From Candidatus Campbelliibacteriota bacterium (GTDB lineage Bacteria; Patescibacteriota; Minisyncoccia; UBA9983), in NCBI GenBank assembly GCA_003231675.1, contig QIJB01000068.1, forward strand, positions 1 through 12,284: 12,284 bases of DNA, written 5' to 3'. Under the pieces are notes generated by a model, which did not search any database, had not been told where the DNA came from, and saw only the letters and a program-made list of their open reading frames with translations. Within the stretch, counting starts at the first letter, position 1; every line of letters begins with the position of its first letter. The position numbers and the translations under genes are program-made. Positions 5,468 through 12,284 of this stretch are shown one piece after another.

Positions 5468-5505
5468 AATAAAAACGTCCGAGCTTCCGCCCGGGCATTT
5501 TTATT
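5468..5505 (+). terminator. Intrinsic terminator (probably bidirectional)
   Basis: GTCCGAGC (5477-5484), loop TTCC (5485-5488) and GCCCGGGC (5489-5496) form a GC-rich stem with one A-C mismatch and one U-G wobble. It is followed by A and TTTTTATT (5498-5505). The upstream AATAAAAA (5468-5475) is the exact complement of that tail, so the stem extends and would also work for transcripts from the other strand. It lies 10 bp after the three-repeat gene. Confidence 0.85.
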
Positions 5506-5518
5506 GGCGTAATCAAAG

Positions 5519-5547
5519 TTGCATTCGCGCCCTCTTGGAGTTATAAT
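5519..5547 (+). promoter_or_regulatory. Promoter of grpE
   Basis: TTGCAT (5519-5524, 3/6), a 17-bp spacer, then TATAAT (5542-5547, 6/6). The predicted start falls at about 5554, within 2 nt of the grpE ATG at 5556, which suggests a leaderless transcript. No CIRCE-type inverted repeat (TTAGCACTC-N9-GAGTGCTAA) is seen here. Confidence 0.65.
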
Positions 5548-5555
5548 AAAGGCAA

Positions 5556-6113
5556 ATGTTAGGCAAAAAAAAATCTCAATCTCAAGACGATATCTTTTTT
5601 GAAGAAGAGAACGGTTCTCCCGCCTCTGAATTGAAAAAGATGCGTGACAAATTGAAGGAATGTCAAAGGCAAAAAGAAGAATATCTTGTCGGCTGGCAAA
5701 GAGCAAAGGCCGATTTTATAAACGCCAGAAAAGATTGGGAAAGACAACTTGATGATTTCAGAAAATACGCGGAATTGCCTATCGTTGAAGACTTACTGCC
5801 CGTCGTGGACGGTTTTGAAAACGCTTTCAAGGACGAGGGATGGGAAAAAGTTGACAAAACATGGCAAAATGGTATAAAATATTTGCACAACCAATTTATA
5901 AGTGTTTTAAAAGAGCGCGGACTTGAACCAATAGGGGCTGTCGGGAAAGAATTTGATCCGAGAGAGCATGAAGCCGTCGCCGAGGTAGAGGTTGAAAAAG
6001 AAGAAGACGACGGCATTGTTATGGAAGAATACAGGAAAGGATACAAGCTCAAAGAAAAGGTTGTAAGGCCGTCTCAAGTTAAGGTCGGGAAGTATAATAA
6101 AATTAATCAGTAA
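5556..6113 (+). CDS. grpE: Nucleotide exchange factor GrpE
   Basis: GrpE is the dimeric cochaperone that releases ADP from DnaK. The 185-residue protein has a charged, disordered-looking N-terminus (1-22). A long coiled-coil helix follows (about 23-75), with the family pattern E-Y-L-x-G-W-Q-R-A-K-A-D-F-x-N-x-R-K. Next is the four-helix region L-P-I-V-E-D-L-L-P-V-V-D-G-F-E-N-A, and then a C-terminal beta domain with F-D-P-R-E-H-E-A-V-A and G-Y-K-L-K-E-K-V-V-R-P-S-Q-V-K-V, the classic GrpE signature. Length is normal (180-200 aa). The ATG at 5556 is 8 nt after a TATAAT, with no Shine-Dalgarno. Its stop codon lies inside a 7-bp tandem repeat. dnaK and dnaJ follow, giving the full Hsp70 set. Confidence 0.97.
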   Translation: MLGKKKSQSQDDIFFEEENGSPASELKKMRDKLKECQRQKEEYLVGWQRAKADFINARKDWERQLDDFRKYAELPIVEDLLPVVDGFENAFKDEGWEKVDKTWQNGIKYLHNQFISVLKERGLEPIGAVGKEFDPREHEAVAEVEVEKEEDDGIVMEEYRKGYKLKEKVVRPSQVKVGKYNKINQ

Positions 6114-6139
6114 TCAGTAATCAGTAACCGGTAACCGAA
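6105..6139 (+). repeat. 7-bp tandem repeat array spanning the grpE stop
   Basis: Five heptamers lie head to tail: AATCAGT at 6105, 6112 and 6119, then the variants AACCGGT at 6126 and AACCGAA at 6133. The grpE stop TAA (6111-6113) straddles units 1 and 2. The array occupies the first part of the 79-bp grpE-dnaK gap. Three identical copies followed by two sharing a different core suggest slippage and divergence. Confidence 0.85.
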
Positions 6140-6173
6140 CGAAGTATTTATCTCAGGATACCGGCATATTGAA

Positions 6174-6185
6174 TGCTAATATACT
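6174..6185 (+). promoter_or_regulatory. Candidate -10 region just before dnaK
   Basis: TGCTAATATACT contains an extended-type TGnTAATAT (6174-6182) and TATACT (6180-6185, 5/6). TATACT ends 7 nt before the dnaK ATG, so it would give a leaderless mRNA. No -35 stands out. dnaK may equally be read from the grpE promoter, because no terminator separates them. Confidence 0.4.
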
Positions 6186-6192
6186 CATTTTT

Positions 6193-8124
6193 ATGTCAAA
6201 AATTTTAGGAATAGATTTGGGAACAACAAATTCAGCGATGGCGGTTGTTGAAGGGGGAGAGCCGAAAATATTGGAGAATGCCGAAGGGAATCGCACAACC
6301 CCTTCCGTCGTTGCCATTGCCAAGACAGGTGAACGTCTTGTCGGACTTTTGGCAAAAAGGCAATCCATAACAAATGCCGAGAACACAGTTTTTTCGGTTA
6401 AACGCCTCATAGGGCATAAGTTTAGCGATTCTGAAGTCCAGAAAGACAAAGAACTTCTTCCTTATAAAGTAGAGGAAGGTAAGGATGGTGGAGTCGTCGT
6501 GAGAATGGGGGACAAGACATATAGACCGGAAGAAGTGTCTGCGATGATACTTCAAAAAATGAAGCATGATGCCGAAGAACGGCTCGGTGAAAAAATAGAG
6601 GAGGCGATTATCACCGTGCCGGCTTATTTCAATGACGCGCAGAGAAAAGCGACCAAGGACGCCGGAGAAATTGCCGGTCTGAAAGTAAGCAGAATCATCA
6701 ACGAACCGACGGCGGCGGCGCTCGCCTATGGATTTAACAAAAAGAAAGATGAACAAATAGTCGTTTATGATTTAGGTGGCGGAACTTTTGATGTTTCAGT
6801 TCTTGAGGTTGGTGATGATGTCATTGAAGTGAAAGCGACTGACGGAGACACTCATCTTGGAGGCGATGATATTGATCAGGAGATTATAGCGTGGATTGTT
6901 GACGAATTCAGAAAACAGAGTGGCGTGGATGTTTCAAAAGATTTTATGGCGCTTCAGCGGTTGAAGGAAGCGGCTGAAAAAGCCAAACACGAACTTTCAA
7001 GCACGATGGAAACGGAGATTAACATTCCTTTTATTACGTCCGACGCTTCCGGTCCCAGACACCTTTTGCTTAAGTTGACCAGAGCGAAACTTGAAGAATT
7101 GGTTGACGATTACATTAAAAAATCAATTGACATAACGAGAAAAGCGGTTGAAGCTTCCGGGTTTAAAATTGGAGACATTGACGAAGTCATTCTTGTTGGA
7201 GGACAAACGAGAATGCCCGCCATTCAGAATGCCGTTAAAGAATTATTCGGGAAAGAGCCGAATAAATCAATCAACCCGGACGAGGTTGTGGCGCTCGGAG
7301 CCGCTGTGCAGGGGGGAATTATGAAGGGAGATGTCAAAGACGTTTTGCTTCTTGATGTTATCCCGCTGTCGCTCGGAATTGAAACGCTCGGAGGAGTTTC
7401 CACAAAGTTTATTGAAAGAAACACAACCATTCCGGCGAGCAAAAGCCAGGTTTTCTCAACCGCCGCGGATAATCAAACTTCCGTTGAAATTCATGTTTTG
7501 CAGGGAGAGCGAGAAATGGCGGCGGACAACAAATCCCTTGGAAAGTTCATTCTTGATGGGATTGCTCCGGCTCCGAGAGGTCTTCCTCAAGTAGAAGTAA
7601 CTTTTGACATTGATGCCAATGGAATTTTGAGCGTCAAAGCGAAAGACAAAGCGACCGGCAAGGAACAATCAATTCGCATTGAGGCGTCATCGGGACTCTC
7701 AAAAGAAGAAATTGAGAAAATGAAAACGGATGCTGAGGCGCATGCCGAAGAGGATAAGAAGAAAAAAGAGCTTACAGACGCGCGCAATGCGGCGGACACT
7801 CTCGTTTATACTTCGGAAAAAGCGTTGAAAGATGCTGGAGAAAAAATTCCCGAGGATGTTAAGAAAGAAATTGAGGAGAAAATTGAAGCACTCAAAAAAG
7901 TGAAGGACGGAACTGATTTGGCGGCGGTTAAAAACGCCACGGAAGAGCTTTCAAAATCAATCCAAAAAATAGGGGAATTGCTCTATAAACAGCCGGCATC
8001 CGGAGAAGCGGCCGGGAATGCCGCACAGGGAGAAACGAAAACCGATGGCGGAAACGAGTCCGGTCAATCCGACCAAGCGAGAGACGCCGATTTTGAAGAG
8101 AAGAAAGACGGTGAAGAAAAATAA
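6193..8124 (+). CDS. dnaK: Molecular chaperone DnaK (Hsp70)
   Basis: DnaK is the ATP-driven chaperone of the DnaK-DnaJ-GrpE cycle. From ATG 6193 it has 643 residues (E. coli 638). The nucleotide-binding domain shows phosphate-1 G-I-D-L-G-T-T-N-S (6-14), N-E-P-T-A-A-A-L-A-Y-G, phosphate-2 D-L-G-G-G-T (193-198) and G-G-Q-T-R-M-P (336-342). The linker D-V-L-L-L-D-V-I-P-L-S-L-G and the substrate-binding beta domain follow, then a helical lid. The Gly/Gln/Glu-rich tail ends D-A-D-F-E-E-K-K-D-G-E-E-K. The lobe insertion after K-R-L-I-G, missing from Firmicutes Hsp70, is present, so it is the diderm-type form. An upstream TTG (6169) would add eight residues before the invariant start; I reject it. 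No CIRCE element is visible in the gap to grpE. Confidence 0.98.
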   Translation: MSKILGIDLGTTNSAMAVVEGGEPKILENAEGNRTTPSVVAIAKTGERLVGLLAKRQSITNAENTVFSVKRLIGHKFSDSEVQKDKELLPYKVEEGKDGGVVVRMGDKTYRPEEVSAMILQKMKHDAEERLGEKIEEAIITVPAYFNDAQRKATKDAGEIAGLKVSRIINEPTAAALAYGFNKKKDEQIVVYDLGGGTFDVSVLEVGDDVIEVKATDGDTHLGGDDIDQEIIAWIVDEFRKQSGVDVSKDFMALQRLKEAAEKAKHELSSTMETEINIPFITSDASGPRHLLLKLTRAKLEELVDDYIKKSIDITRKAVEASGFKIGDIDEVILVGGQTRMPAIQNAVKELFGKEPNKSINPDEVVALGAAVQGGIMKGDVKDVLLLDVIPLSLGIETLGGVSTKFIERNTTIPASKSQVFSTAADNQTSVEIHVLQGEREMAADNKSLGKFILDGIAPAPRGLPQVEVTFDIDANGILSVKAKDKATGKEQSIRIEASSGLSKEEIEKMKTDAEAHAEEDKKKKELTDARNAADTLVYTSEKALKDAGEKIPEDVKKEIEEKIEALKKVKDGTDLAAVKNATEELSKSIQKIGELLYKQPASGEAAGNAAQGETKTDGGNESGQSDQARDADFEEKKDGEEK

Positions 8125-8176
8125 AAATCCCCTTACGGCGGGCGAGCATATTTCTTTTCTCACTCGCAAATAAAAA

Positions 8177-9262
8177 ATGGCAAATAATTACTATGAAATT
8201 CTTGGTGTGCCCAAAACAGCCTCAAAAGATGAAATCAAGAAGGCGTTTCGCAAGCTCGCGCATAAACATCATCCCGACAAAAACGGCGGGAATGACAGTA
8301 AATTCAAAGAAATAAATGAAGCTTATTCGGTGTTGGGCGACGACAAGAAGAGAGCCGAATATGACACATACGGAAGAGTTTTTGGAGGAGGACAAGCTCC
8401 CTCGGGACAAGGAGGTCAAGCGGGGCAGGCTCCGGGTTGGGATTTTGGAGGTTTCGGTGGAGCTTCAGATTTTGATTTGAATGATATTTTTGAAAGTTTT
8501 TTTGGGGGCGGTGGCGGGCGTGGCGCTCAAGCTCAACGCAAAAGAGGAAAGGATATTTCAATTGACCTTGAGATATCCTTTCAAGAAGCCGTGTTTGGGG
8601 TTGAAAGAAGCGTTTTGATTTCCAAAATATCAGTTTGCGAAAAATGCGCGGGGAAAGGAGCGGAACCGGGAAGCAATCTCAAAAAATGTTCTTATTGCCA
8701 AGGCAAAGGGAAGGTTCACGAAACAAGAAAATCGTTTTTCGGCAGTTTTACATCCTTGCGCGAATGCGACAAATGCGCTGGAACGGGAAGTATTCCGGAA
8801 AAGAAATGTTCCGCTTGTCGCGGAGTCGGAGTAATGCCAAAAAGAGAAGAGATTAAAATACGTGTTCCCTCGGGAATTGAAAATGGAGAAATGATAAAAT
8901 TGACGGGAATGGGCGAAGCAATCGCCAATGGAATTCCGGGCGACCTTTATGTCAAGATTCATGTTCGTCCCCATCCGATTTTCAAAAGAAGCGGACGGGA
9001 TATCGTTATGGACTTGGATATTAAAATATCAGATGCTCTTTTGGGCTCGGAAAAAGGAATCAAAGTTTTTGACAAATCAATCAAGTTGAAGATTCCCGCC
9101 GGCATTGATTCTGGGGAAGTGCTGAGAGTCAGAGGCTTCGGTATGCCTCAGCCTAACGGAACGAGGGGTGACTTGATGGTCAAAATTATGGTCAGGACAC
9201 CGAAGAAAATTTCAAGGAAAGCGAAGAAACTCATTGAAGAATTAAGGGAAGAAGGGTTATAA
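8177..9262 (+). CDS. dnaJ: Chaperone protein DnaJ (Hsp40)
   Basis: DnaJ delivers clients to DnaK and stimulates its ATPase. The 361 residues show a complete class A layout. The J domain (about 4-68) has H-P-D at 32-34. The Gly/Phe-rich region (about 70-120) includes F-G-G-G-G-G. The zinc-binding domain at about 154-218 has four C-x2-C-x-G-x-G repeats starting at Cys154, Cys171, Cys197 and Cys211. Two C-terminal beta-barrel substrate domains follow to about residue 350. The length is slightly below E. coli DnaJ (376 aa) but nothing is missing. The ATG 8177 fits the family start M-x-x-x-Y-Y-E-I-L-G-V. It follows dnaK by 52 bp with no clear promoter or terminator, so cotranscription with dnaK is likely. 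A promoter for the next gene overlaps its last codons. Confidence 0.98.
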   Translation: MANNYYEILGVPKTASKDEIKKAFRKLAHKHHPDKNGGNDSKFKEINEAYSVLGDDKKRAEYDTYGRVFGGGQAPSGQGGQAGQAPGWDFGGFGGASDFDLNDIFESFFGGGGGRGAQAQRKRGKDISIDLEISFQEAVFGVERSVLISKISVCEKCAGKGAEPGSNLKKCSYCQGKGKVHETRKSFFGSFTSLRECDKCAGTGSIPEKKCSACRGVGVMPKREEIKIRVPSGIENGEMIKLTGMGEAIANGIPGDLYVKIHVRPHPIFKRSGRDIVMDLDIKISDALLGSEKGIKVFDKSIKLKIPAGIDSGEVLRVRGFGMPQPNGTRGDLMVKIMVRTPKKISRKAKKLIEELREEGL

Positions 9263-9263
9263 T
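9234..9263 (+). promoter_or_regulatory. Promoter overlapping the dnaJ 3' end
   Basis: TTGAAG (9234-9239, 4/6), an 18-bp spacer, then TATAAT (9258-9263, 6/6). Only AAGGAT separates the -10 from the ATG at 9270, so the predicted transcript starts at the start codon. AAGGA is only 1 nt from the ATG, too close for a normal Shine-Dalgarno. The boxes lie within the dnaJ 3' coding end and stop codon. Confidence 0.55.
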
Positions 9264-9269
9264 AAGGAT

Positions 9270-9767
9270 ATGTCTCTGGATCAAATCAACCTGATATTGG
9301 GTAATCCTTCGTGGGATGTTTTGGTTGTCTTCGGTTTTATCGCGGTCGGCTTTTTTTACGGCGTTTCCGCGGGGAAGACTCGGCTCATCTCCTTTTTGTT
9401 TTCGCTGTATATTTCCGGTTTTTTGTTTGAGAATTTTTATTATCTGGATCATTTGGTGAATGGCGAAACGGTCATTGAGACATTTTTTGCGAGGGTATTC
9501 GTTTTCTTTCTGATTGTCCTCGCTTTGAACGCCTTATTTTCAAGATTTATAGAATCGCATCAAGATTCATCCGAGGGAAATTGGTGGCATATTCTATTGC
9601 TTAGTTTTCTCACGAGCGGTTTGCTTTTTAGCTATCTTTTCCACATTTTTCCGGCGCGTGAAATTTTCACTTTTTCTCCGGTTGTTCAAAACATTTTCGC
9701 TTCCAACGCCGCTTTTTTTTGGTGGCTCACATTACCATTAGTGGCATTATTTTTGGCGCGCAGATAA
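9270..9767 (+). CDS. Polytopic membrane protein, possibly CvpA-like
   Basis: This 165-residue, strongly hydrophobic protein is rich in Phe and Leu. Likely membrane segments lie at about residues 16-33, 39-56, 73-91, 107-127 and 147-163. The first two are separated by a short polar loop, G-V-S-A-G-K-T-R. The opening N-x-S-W-D-V-L-V-V followed by a G-x-x-x-G-x-x-R-type turn and a second helix recalls the N-terminal half of the CvpA (colicin V production) family, which also has few helices and a Trp-Asp start. This is a weak resemblance; no catalytic residues are visible and the substrate is unknown. The gene starts 7 bp after dnaJ and ends 20 bp before the ABC transporter, so the two downstream genes probably form one unit. 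No Shine-Dalgarno at normal spacing is present. Confidence 0.8.
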   Translation: MSLDQINLILGNPSWDVLVVFGFIAVGFFYGVSAGKTRLISFLFSLYISGFLFENFYYLDHLVNGETVIETFFARVFVFFLIVLALNALFSRFIESHQDSSEGNWWHILLLSFLTSGLLFSYLFHIFPAREIFTFSPVVQNIFASNAAFFWWLTLPLVALFLARR

Positions 9768-9787
9768 GATGAAAACAAAATATTTTT

Positions 9788-11563
9788 ATGAAAAAAAGAC
9801 TGGCAACCAAAGGCCTTAAAATATTATTTAATTATCTCGCCGAGTATAAAAAAGACTTAGTTGTTTTATCCGTTATGGGGATTATTTTGGCGGTCGCCAA
9901 CGCTCTCGCGCCCTACCTGGTCGGTCGCCTTTTTGACTCCATTCTCAACCCGGGCGGAATTTTTACCAATACGGCATTCAAGATGCCATTGTGGTTGTTT
10001 TTTATTGTCTTATGGGGATTGGTTAGATTGACAGCTGATGTCATTGACTGGCGCACCAATTTAAAAGGTGGCGTAATCGCCGAGGAGTTGTATTCAGGGT
10101 ATCTTATAAAGGGGTTCGGTCGCGCTTTGGAGCTCCCCCTCTCTTTTCATAAGAAGCATAAAATGGGTCAAACCGGCGACAGGTTGACTCGGGGGGCGAA
10201 GGCGCTCCATGGCATCTCTGGGAATGTTATTTTTCGCCTCGCTCCACAGCTTTTAAGCGTCTTTGTCGCTTTTTTTATAACATTTCATATCAACACTCTT
10301 CTTTCAGTGATAATGCTCTTGGGCGTTTCCGTTTATGTTGCCATTTTGGTGAAAATCAGCCCTCCTTTGGCAAGCTCTGCAAAAAAAATGCATAAGGCAT
10401 ACTCCAGGGCTTACGGAGACGCTTGTGATTCGCTCTCTAACATAAAAGAAGTTAAACAAGGGGTATCCGAGAAATATGAACAAAGAAAAATATTCAAACG
10501 TTTTCGTCTGCAAGCTTCCGAGCTTTTATTTAAAATAGCGGAGAAGTGGCAACGGCTCAGTTTTTATCAGCGGTTGATTTTCGCGCTTACGCAGTTGGCG
10601 ATATTTATCGTATCCGTTCTCTTTATCCAAAAAGGGAAAATGACTATTGGCGAATTGGTGATGTTTAACGGATACGTGGCAATGCTTTTTGGTCCGTTTA
10701 TCATACTCGGTTATAATTGGCAGGTCATTCAAAACGGGCTTGCGGCGATTGAAAACAGCGAAGAGGTTCTCAACGCGCTTTCCGAAAAATACGCGCCGGA
10801 GAATATGGTTATACCGGGCGACATAAAGGGTGGGGTGGAGTTCAGGGACGTTTCTTTTTATTACGAGAAAAAACAGGGAAATATTTTGGATGGCGTAAGT
10901 TTTAAAGTTGAACCGGGCGAAGTGGTGGCATTGGTGGGGGAATCCGGCGTGGGTAAGAGCACTTTGGTTGATTTGATCTCGGGATATTATTTTCCGCAAA
11001 AAGGAAAAGTATTGATTGACGGACATAATGTTAAAAGTTTGAATTTGCGATTTTTGCGTTCAAAAATAGCGGTGGTTCAGCAGGAGGTGGTTCTTTTCAA
11101 TGATACCATCAAAACAAACATAAAATACGGAAATTTCGGGGCGAGCGATGAGGAAGTTGAGGAGGCGGCGCGAAAAGCGCACTGCTTGGAATTTATTGAA
11201 AAGTTTTCCAAGAAGTGGAAACAAGTCGTGGGGGAAAGAGGGGTTAAGCTTTCCGTCGGACAGAAACAAAGAGTGGCGATTGCCCGCGCGATTTTGCGTG
11301 ACCCGAGAATTCTTATTTTGGACGAACCGACATCCGCTCTGGACGCGAATTCTGAAAAAGTTATTCAGAAATCTCTTGAGAAATTGATGGAAAGCAGAAC
11401 CACGTTTATCGTCGCGCACAGATTAAGCACCGTTCGCAAAGCGGATAAAATTTTTGTGTTCAAAGACGGGAAGATTGTTGAAAGAGGGAAGCATGAAGAA
11501 CTGCTTGATATTCCGGACGGAATTTATCGCAATTTTTACGAATTGCAAATCGGTTTAAAATAA
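9788..11563 (+). CDS. ABC transporter, fused permease and ATPase (MsbA/multidrug exporter type)
   Basis: A 591-residue half-transporter that would act as a homodimer or heterodimer in the inner membrane, exporting a lipid, peptide or drug; the substrate cannot be told from the sequence. The N-terminal membrane domain (about 25-325) has six predicted helices of the type I exporter fold. The ATPase domain (about 345-591) has Walker A G-E-S-G-V-G-K-S-T (384-392), Q-loop Gln431, ABC signature L-S-V-G-Q (488-492, with Val for the usual second-position Gly), Walker B I-L-I-L-D-E (Asp512, Glu513), D-loop S-A-L-D and switch His544. All catalytic residues are intact and length is typical (570-600 aa). 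The ATG 9788 gives a normal basic cytoplasmic N-terminus. The 104-bp downstream gap leads to rsmI. Confidence 0.95.
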   Translation: MKKRLATKGLKILFNYLAEYKKDLVVLSVMGIILAVANALAPYLVGRLFDSILNPGGIFTNTAFKMPLWLFFIVLWGLVRLTADVIDWRTNLKGGVIAEELYSGYLIKGFGRALELPLSFHKKHKMGQTGDRLTRGAKALHGISGNVIFRLAPQLLSVFVAFFITFHINTLLSVIMLLGVSVYVAILVKISPPLASSAKKMHKAYSRAYGDACDSLSNIKEVKQGVSEKYEQRKIFKRFRLQASELLFKIAEKWQRLSFYQRLIFALTQLAIFIVSVLFIQKGKMTIGELVMFNGYVAMLFGPFIILGYNWQVIQNGLAAIENSEEVLNALSEKYAPENMVIPGDIKGGVEFRDVSFYYEKKQGNILDGVSFKVEPGEVVALVGESGVGKSTLVDLISGYYFPQKGKVLIDGHNVKSLNLRFLRSKIAVVQQEVVLFNDTIKTNIKYGNFGASDEEVEEAARKAHCLEFIEKFSKKWKQVVGERGVKLSVGQKQRVAIARAILRDPRILILDEPTSALDANSEKVIQKSLEKLMESRTTFIVAHRLSTVRKADKIFVFKDGKIVERGKHEELLDIPDGIYRNFYELQIGLK

Positions 11564-11578
11564 TCTCGGGAAAAAGAG

Positions 11579-11619
11579 AACCGACACTTTCACATTGCTC
11601 GCAAGAAATGCGGTTTTTT
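11579..11619 (+). terminator. Weak candidate terminator after the ABC transporter
   Basis: AACCG (11579-11583) can pair with CGGTT (11611-11615), with an inner CATT/AATG stem and a 9-nt bulge on one side. A TTTTTT run lies at 11614-11619. The stem is short and bulged, so this is only suggestive, but it is the sole terminator-like structure in the gap before the rsmI promoter. Confidence 0.3.
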
Positions 11620-11632
11620 GTCGCCTGTTATT

Positions 11633-11661
11633 TTGTGTTATTTGGTGTTTTTGGTTAGAAT
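11633..11661 (+). promoter_or_regulatory. Promoter of rsmI
   Basis: TTGTGT (11633-11638, 3/6), a 17-bp spacer, then TAGAAT (11656-11661, 5/6). The ATG at 11668 is 6 nt after the -10, exactly where transcription should begin, so the mRNA is predicted to be leaderless. Confidence 0.55.
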
Positions 11662-11667
11662 GGCGTT

Positions 11668-12284
11668 ATGGATAAAGGAATATTATATGTGGTCGCCACG
11701 CCAATCGGCAACCTTGAAGACATCACTTTGAGGGCTTTGAGGATTTTGAAGGAAGCGGATTTGATTGCCTGCGAGGATACGAGGGTGGCGAGAAAACTGT
11801 TAAGCCGATACGGAATTGAAACACCGACGATTTCTTATTTTCAGCATTCAAAAATATCAAAAACGGAAAGAATAATACGGGAATTGCTTGACGGCAAAAA
11901 TGTCGCTTTAACAACCGATGCCGGCACGCCCGGCATAAGCGACCCGGGAAATATCTTGGTCGCGGAAGCTGCTGAAAACGGAATTAAAACCGAACCGATT
12001 CCCGGTCCCTCGGCGCTTACTGAGTGTTTCCGGAATCAACGCGCAAAAATTCGTTTTTATGGCGTTTCCGCCACACAAAAAAGGAAGAAGAAAATTTTTT
12101 CAAGAGGTCGCGGAAACAAAATACCCCGTCGTTTTTTACGAATCGCCCCATCGCTTCATAAAAAACCTTGAGCTTCTGGAGGAAATGTCGCCAGACAAAC
12201 GGCTCATCGTCGGCAGGGAACTGACCAAAATGTTTGAGGAAGTCGTCCGCGGTTCAACCGCGGAGATACTGGAATATTTCAAAG
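11668..12284 (+). pseudogene. rsmI: rsmI, 16S rRNA (cytidine-1402 2'-O)-methyltransferase, frameshifted and 3'-partial
   Basis: RsmI uses S-adenosylmethionine to methylate the ribose of C1402 in the 16S rRNA decoding centre. The first frame (11668 onward) has V-V-A-T-P-I-G-N-L-E-D-I-T-L-R-A-L, then C-E-D-T-R-V-A-R-K-L-L, then T-T-D-A-G-T-P-G-I-S-D-P-G and P-I-P-G-P-S-A-L-T, all diagnostic. After Thr at 12019-12021 this frame loses similarity and ends at a stop at 12169-12171, giving a 167-residue ORF with a nonsense tail. The family resumes in another frame from 12023: S-V-S-G-I-N-A-Q-K-F-V-F, then F-Y-E-S-P-H-R-F, then G-R-E-L-T-K-M-F-E-E-V-V-R-G, open to the window end. Compared with the usual P-G-P-S-A-L-T-A-A-L-S-V-S-G, about three residues are missing, consistent with an 8-bp deletion. 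It may be a real mutation or an assembly error. Confidence 0.85.

Noticed and set aside
6169..6192. TTG start adding eight residues to DnaK
   Set aside because: The invariant Hsp70 opening fits the ATG at 6193, and the TTG lies upstream of or within the candidate -10 region.
8125..8176. GCGAG/CTCGC pairing in the dnaK-dnaJ gap
   Set aside because: A 5-bp stem with a 16-nt loop and no T-run. I see no convincing promoter, terminator or switch in this gap.
1..12284. Reverse-strand open frames of 60-174 codons
   Set aside because: All lie opposite well-supported forward genes, show no family motifs and have low-complexity shadow-like sequence. None is independently supported.

Overview
The window is 12.3 kb of gene-dense bacterial chromosome with every supported gene on the + strand. 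It reads as a member of the Candidate Phyla Radiation (Patescibacteria), probably Parcubacteria-like. The reasons are compact ribosomal proteins (L13 of 113 aa, L17 of 115 aa), AT-rich gaps, almost no Shine-Dalgarno sequences, and a partial upstream gene whose C-terminus resembles proteins I associate with this group. The assignment is inference from style, not from a marker phylogeny. The code looks standard: rplM ends at TGA and no gene needs TGA read through.

Region 1 (1-505) is the 3' end of an unrecognised gene. Region 2 (about 580-4826) is the end of the ribosomal protein/RNA polymerase alpha cluster: infA, rpmJ, rpsM, rpsK, rpsD, rpoA, rplQ, rplM, rpsI. The canonical order is kept, with a structured 134-bp gap between rpoA and rplQ. 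Together these genes supply initiation factor IF-1, seven ribosomal proteins and the alpha subunit that nucleates RNA polymerase.

Region 3 (4830-5505) is a self-contained transcription unit: a near-consensus promoter, one unrecognised gene for a small charged protein with three copies of a D..A(Y/F)......WL...PK..DF motif, and a strong intrinsic terminator. Region 4 (5519-9262) is the chaperone cluster grpE, dnaK, dnaJ, which encodes the complete Hsp70 cycle. No CIRCE operator is visible. Region 5 (9234-11563) holds a small polytopic membrane protein, weakly CvpA-like, and a full-length ABC exporter half-transporter. Region 6 (11633-end) is rsmI, 16S rRNA C1402 2'-O-methyltransferase, which is frameshifted near 12022 and runs off the window.

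The most distinctive sequence-level signals are: the three-repeat protein; recurrent -10 boxes placed 6-8 nt before the start codon (grpE, dnaK, the membrane protein, rsmI), which suggests leaderless mRNAs alongside the missing Shine-Dalgarno sites; the hairpins around rpoA/rplQ; the 7-bp tandem repeats between grpE and dnaK; the long acidic linker in RpoA; and the rsmI frameshift. I found no RNA genes, CRISPR array or mobile element. No gap between genes exceeds 300 bases.
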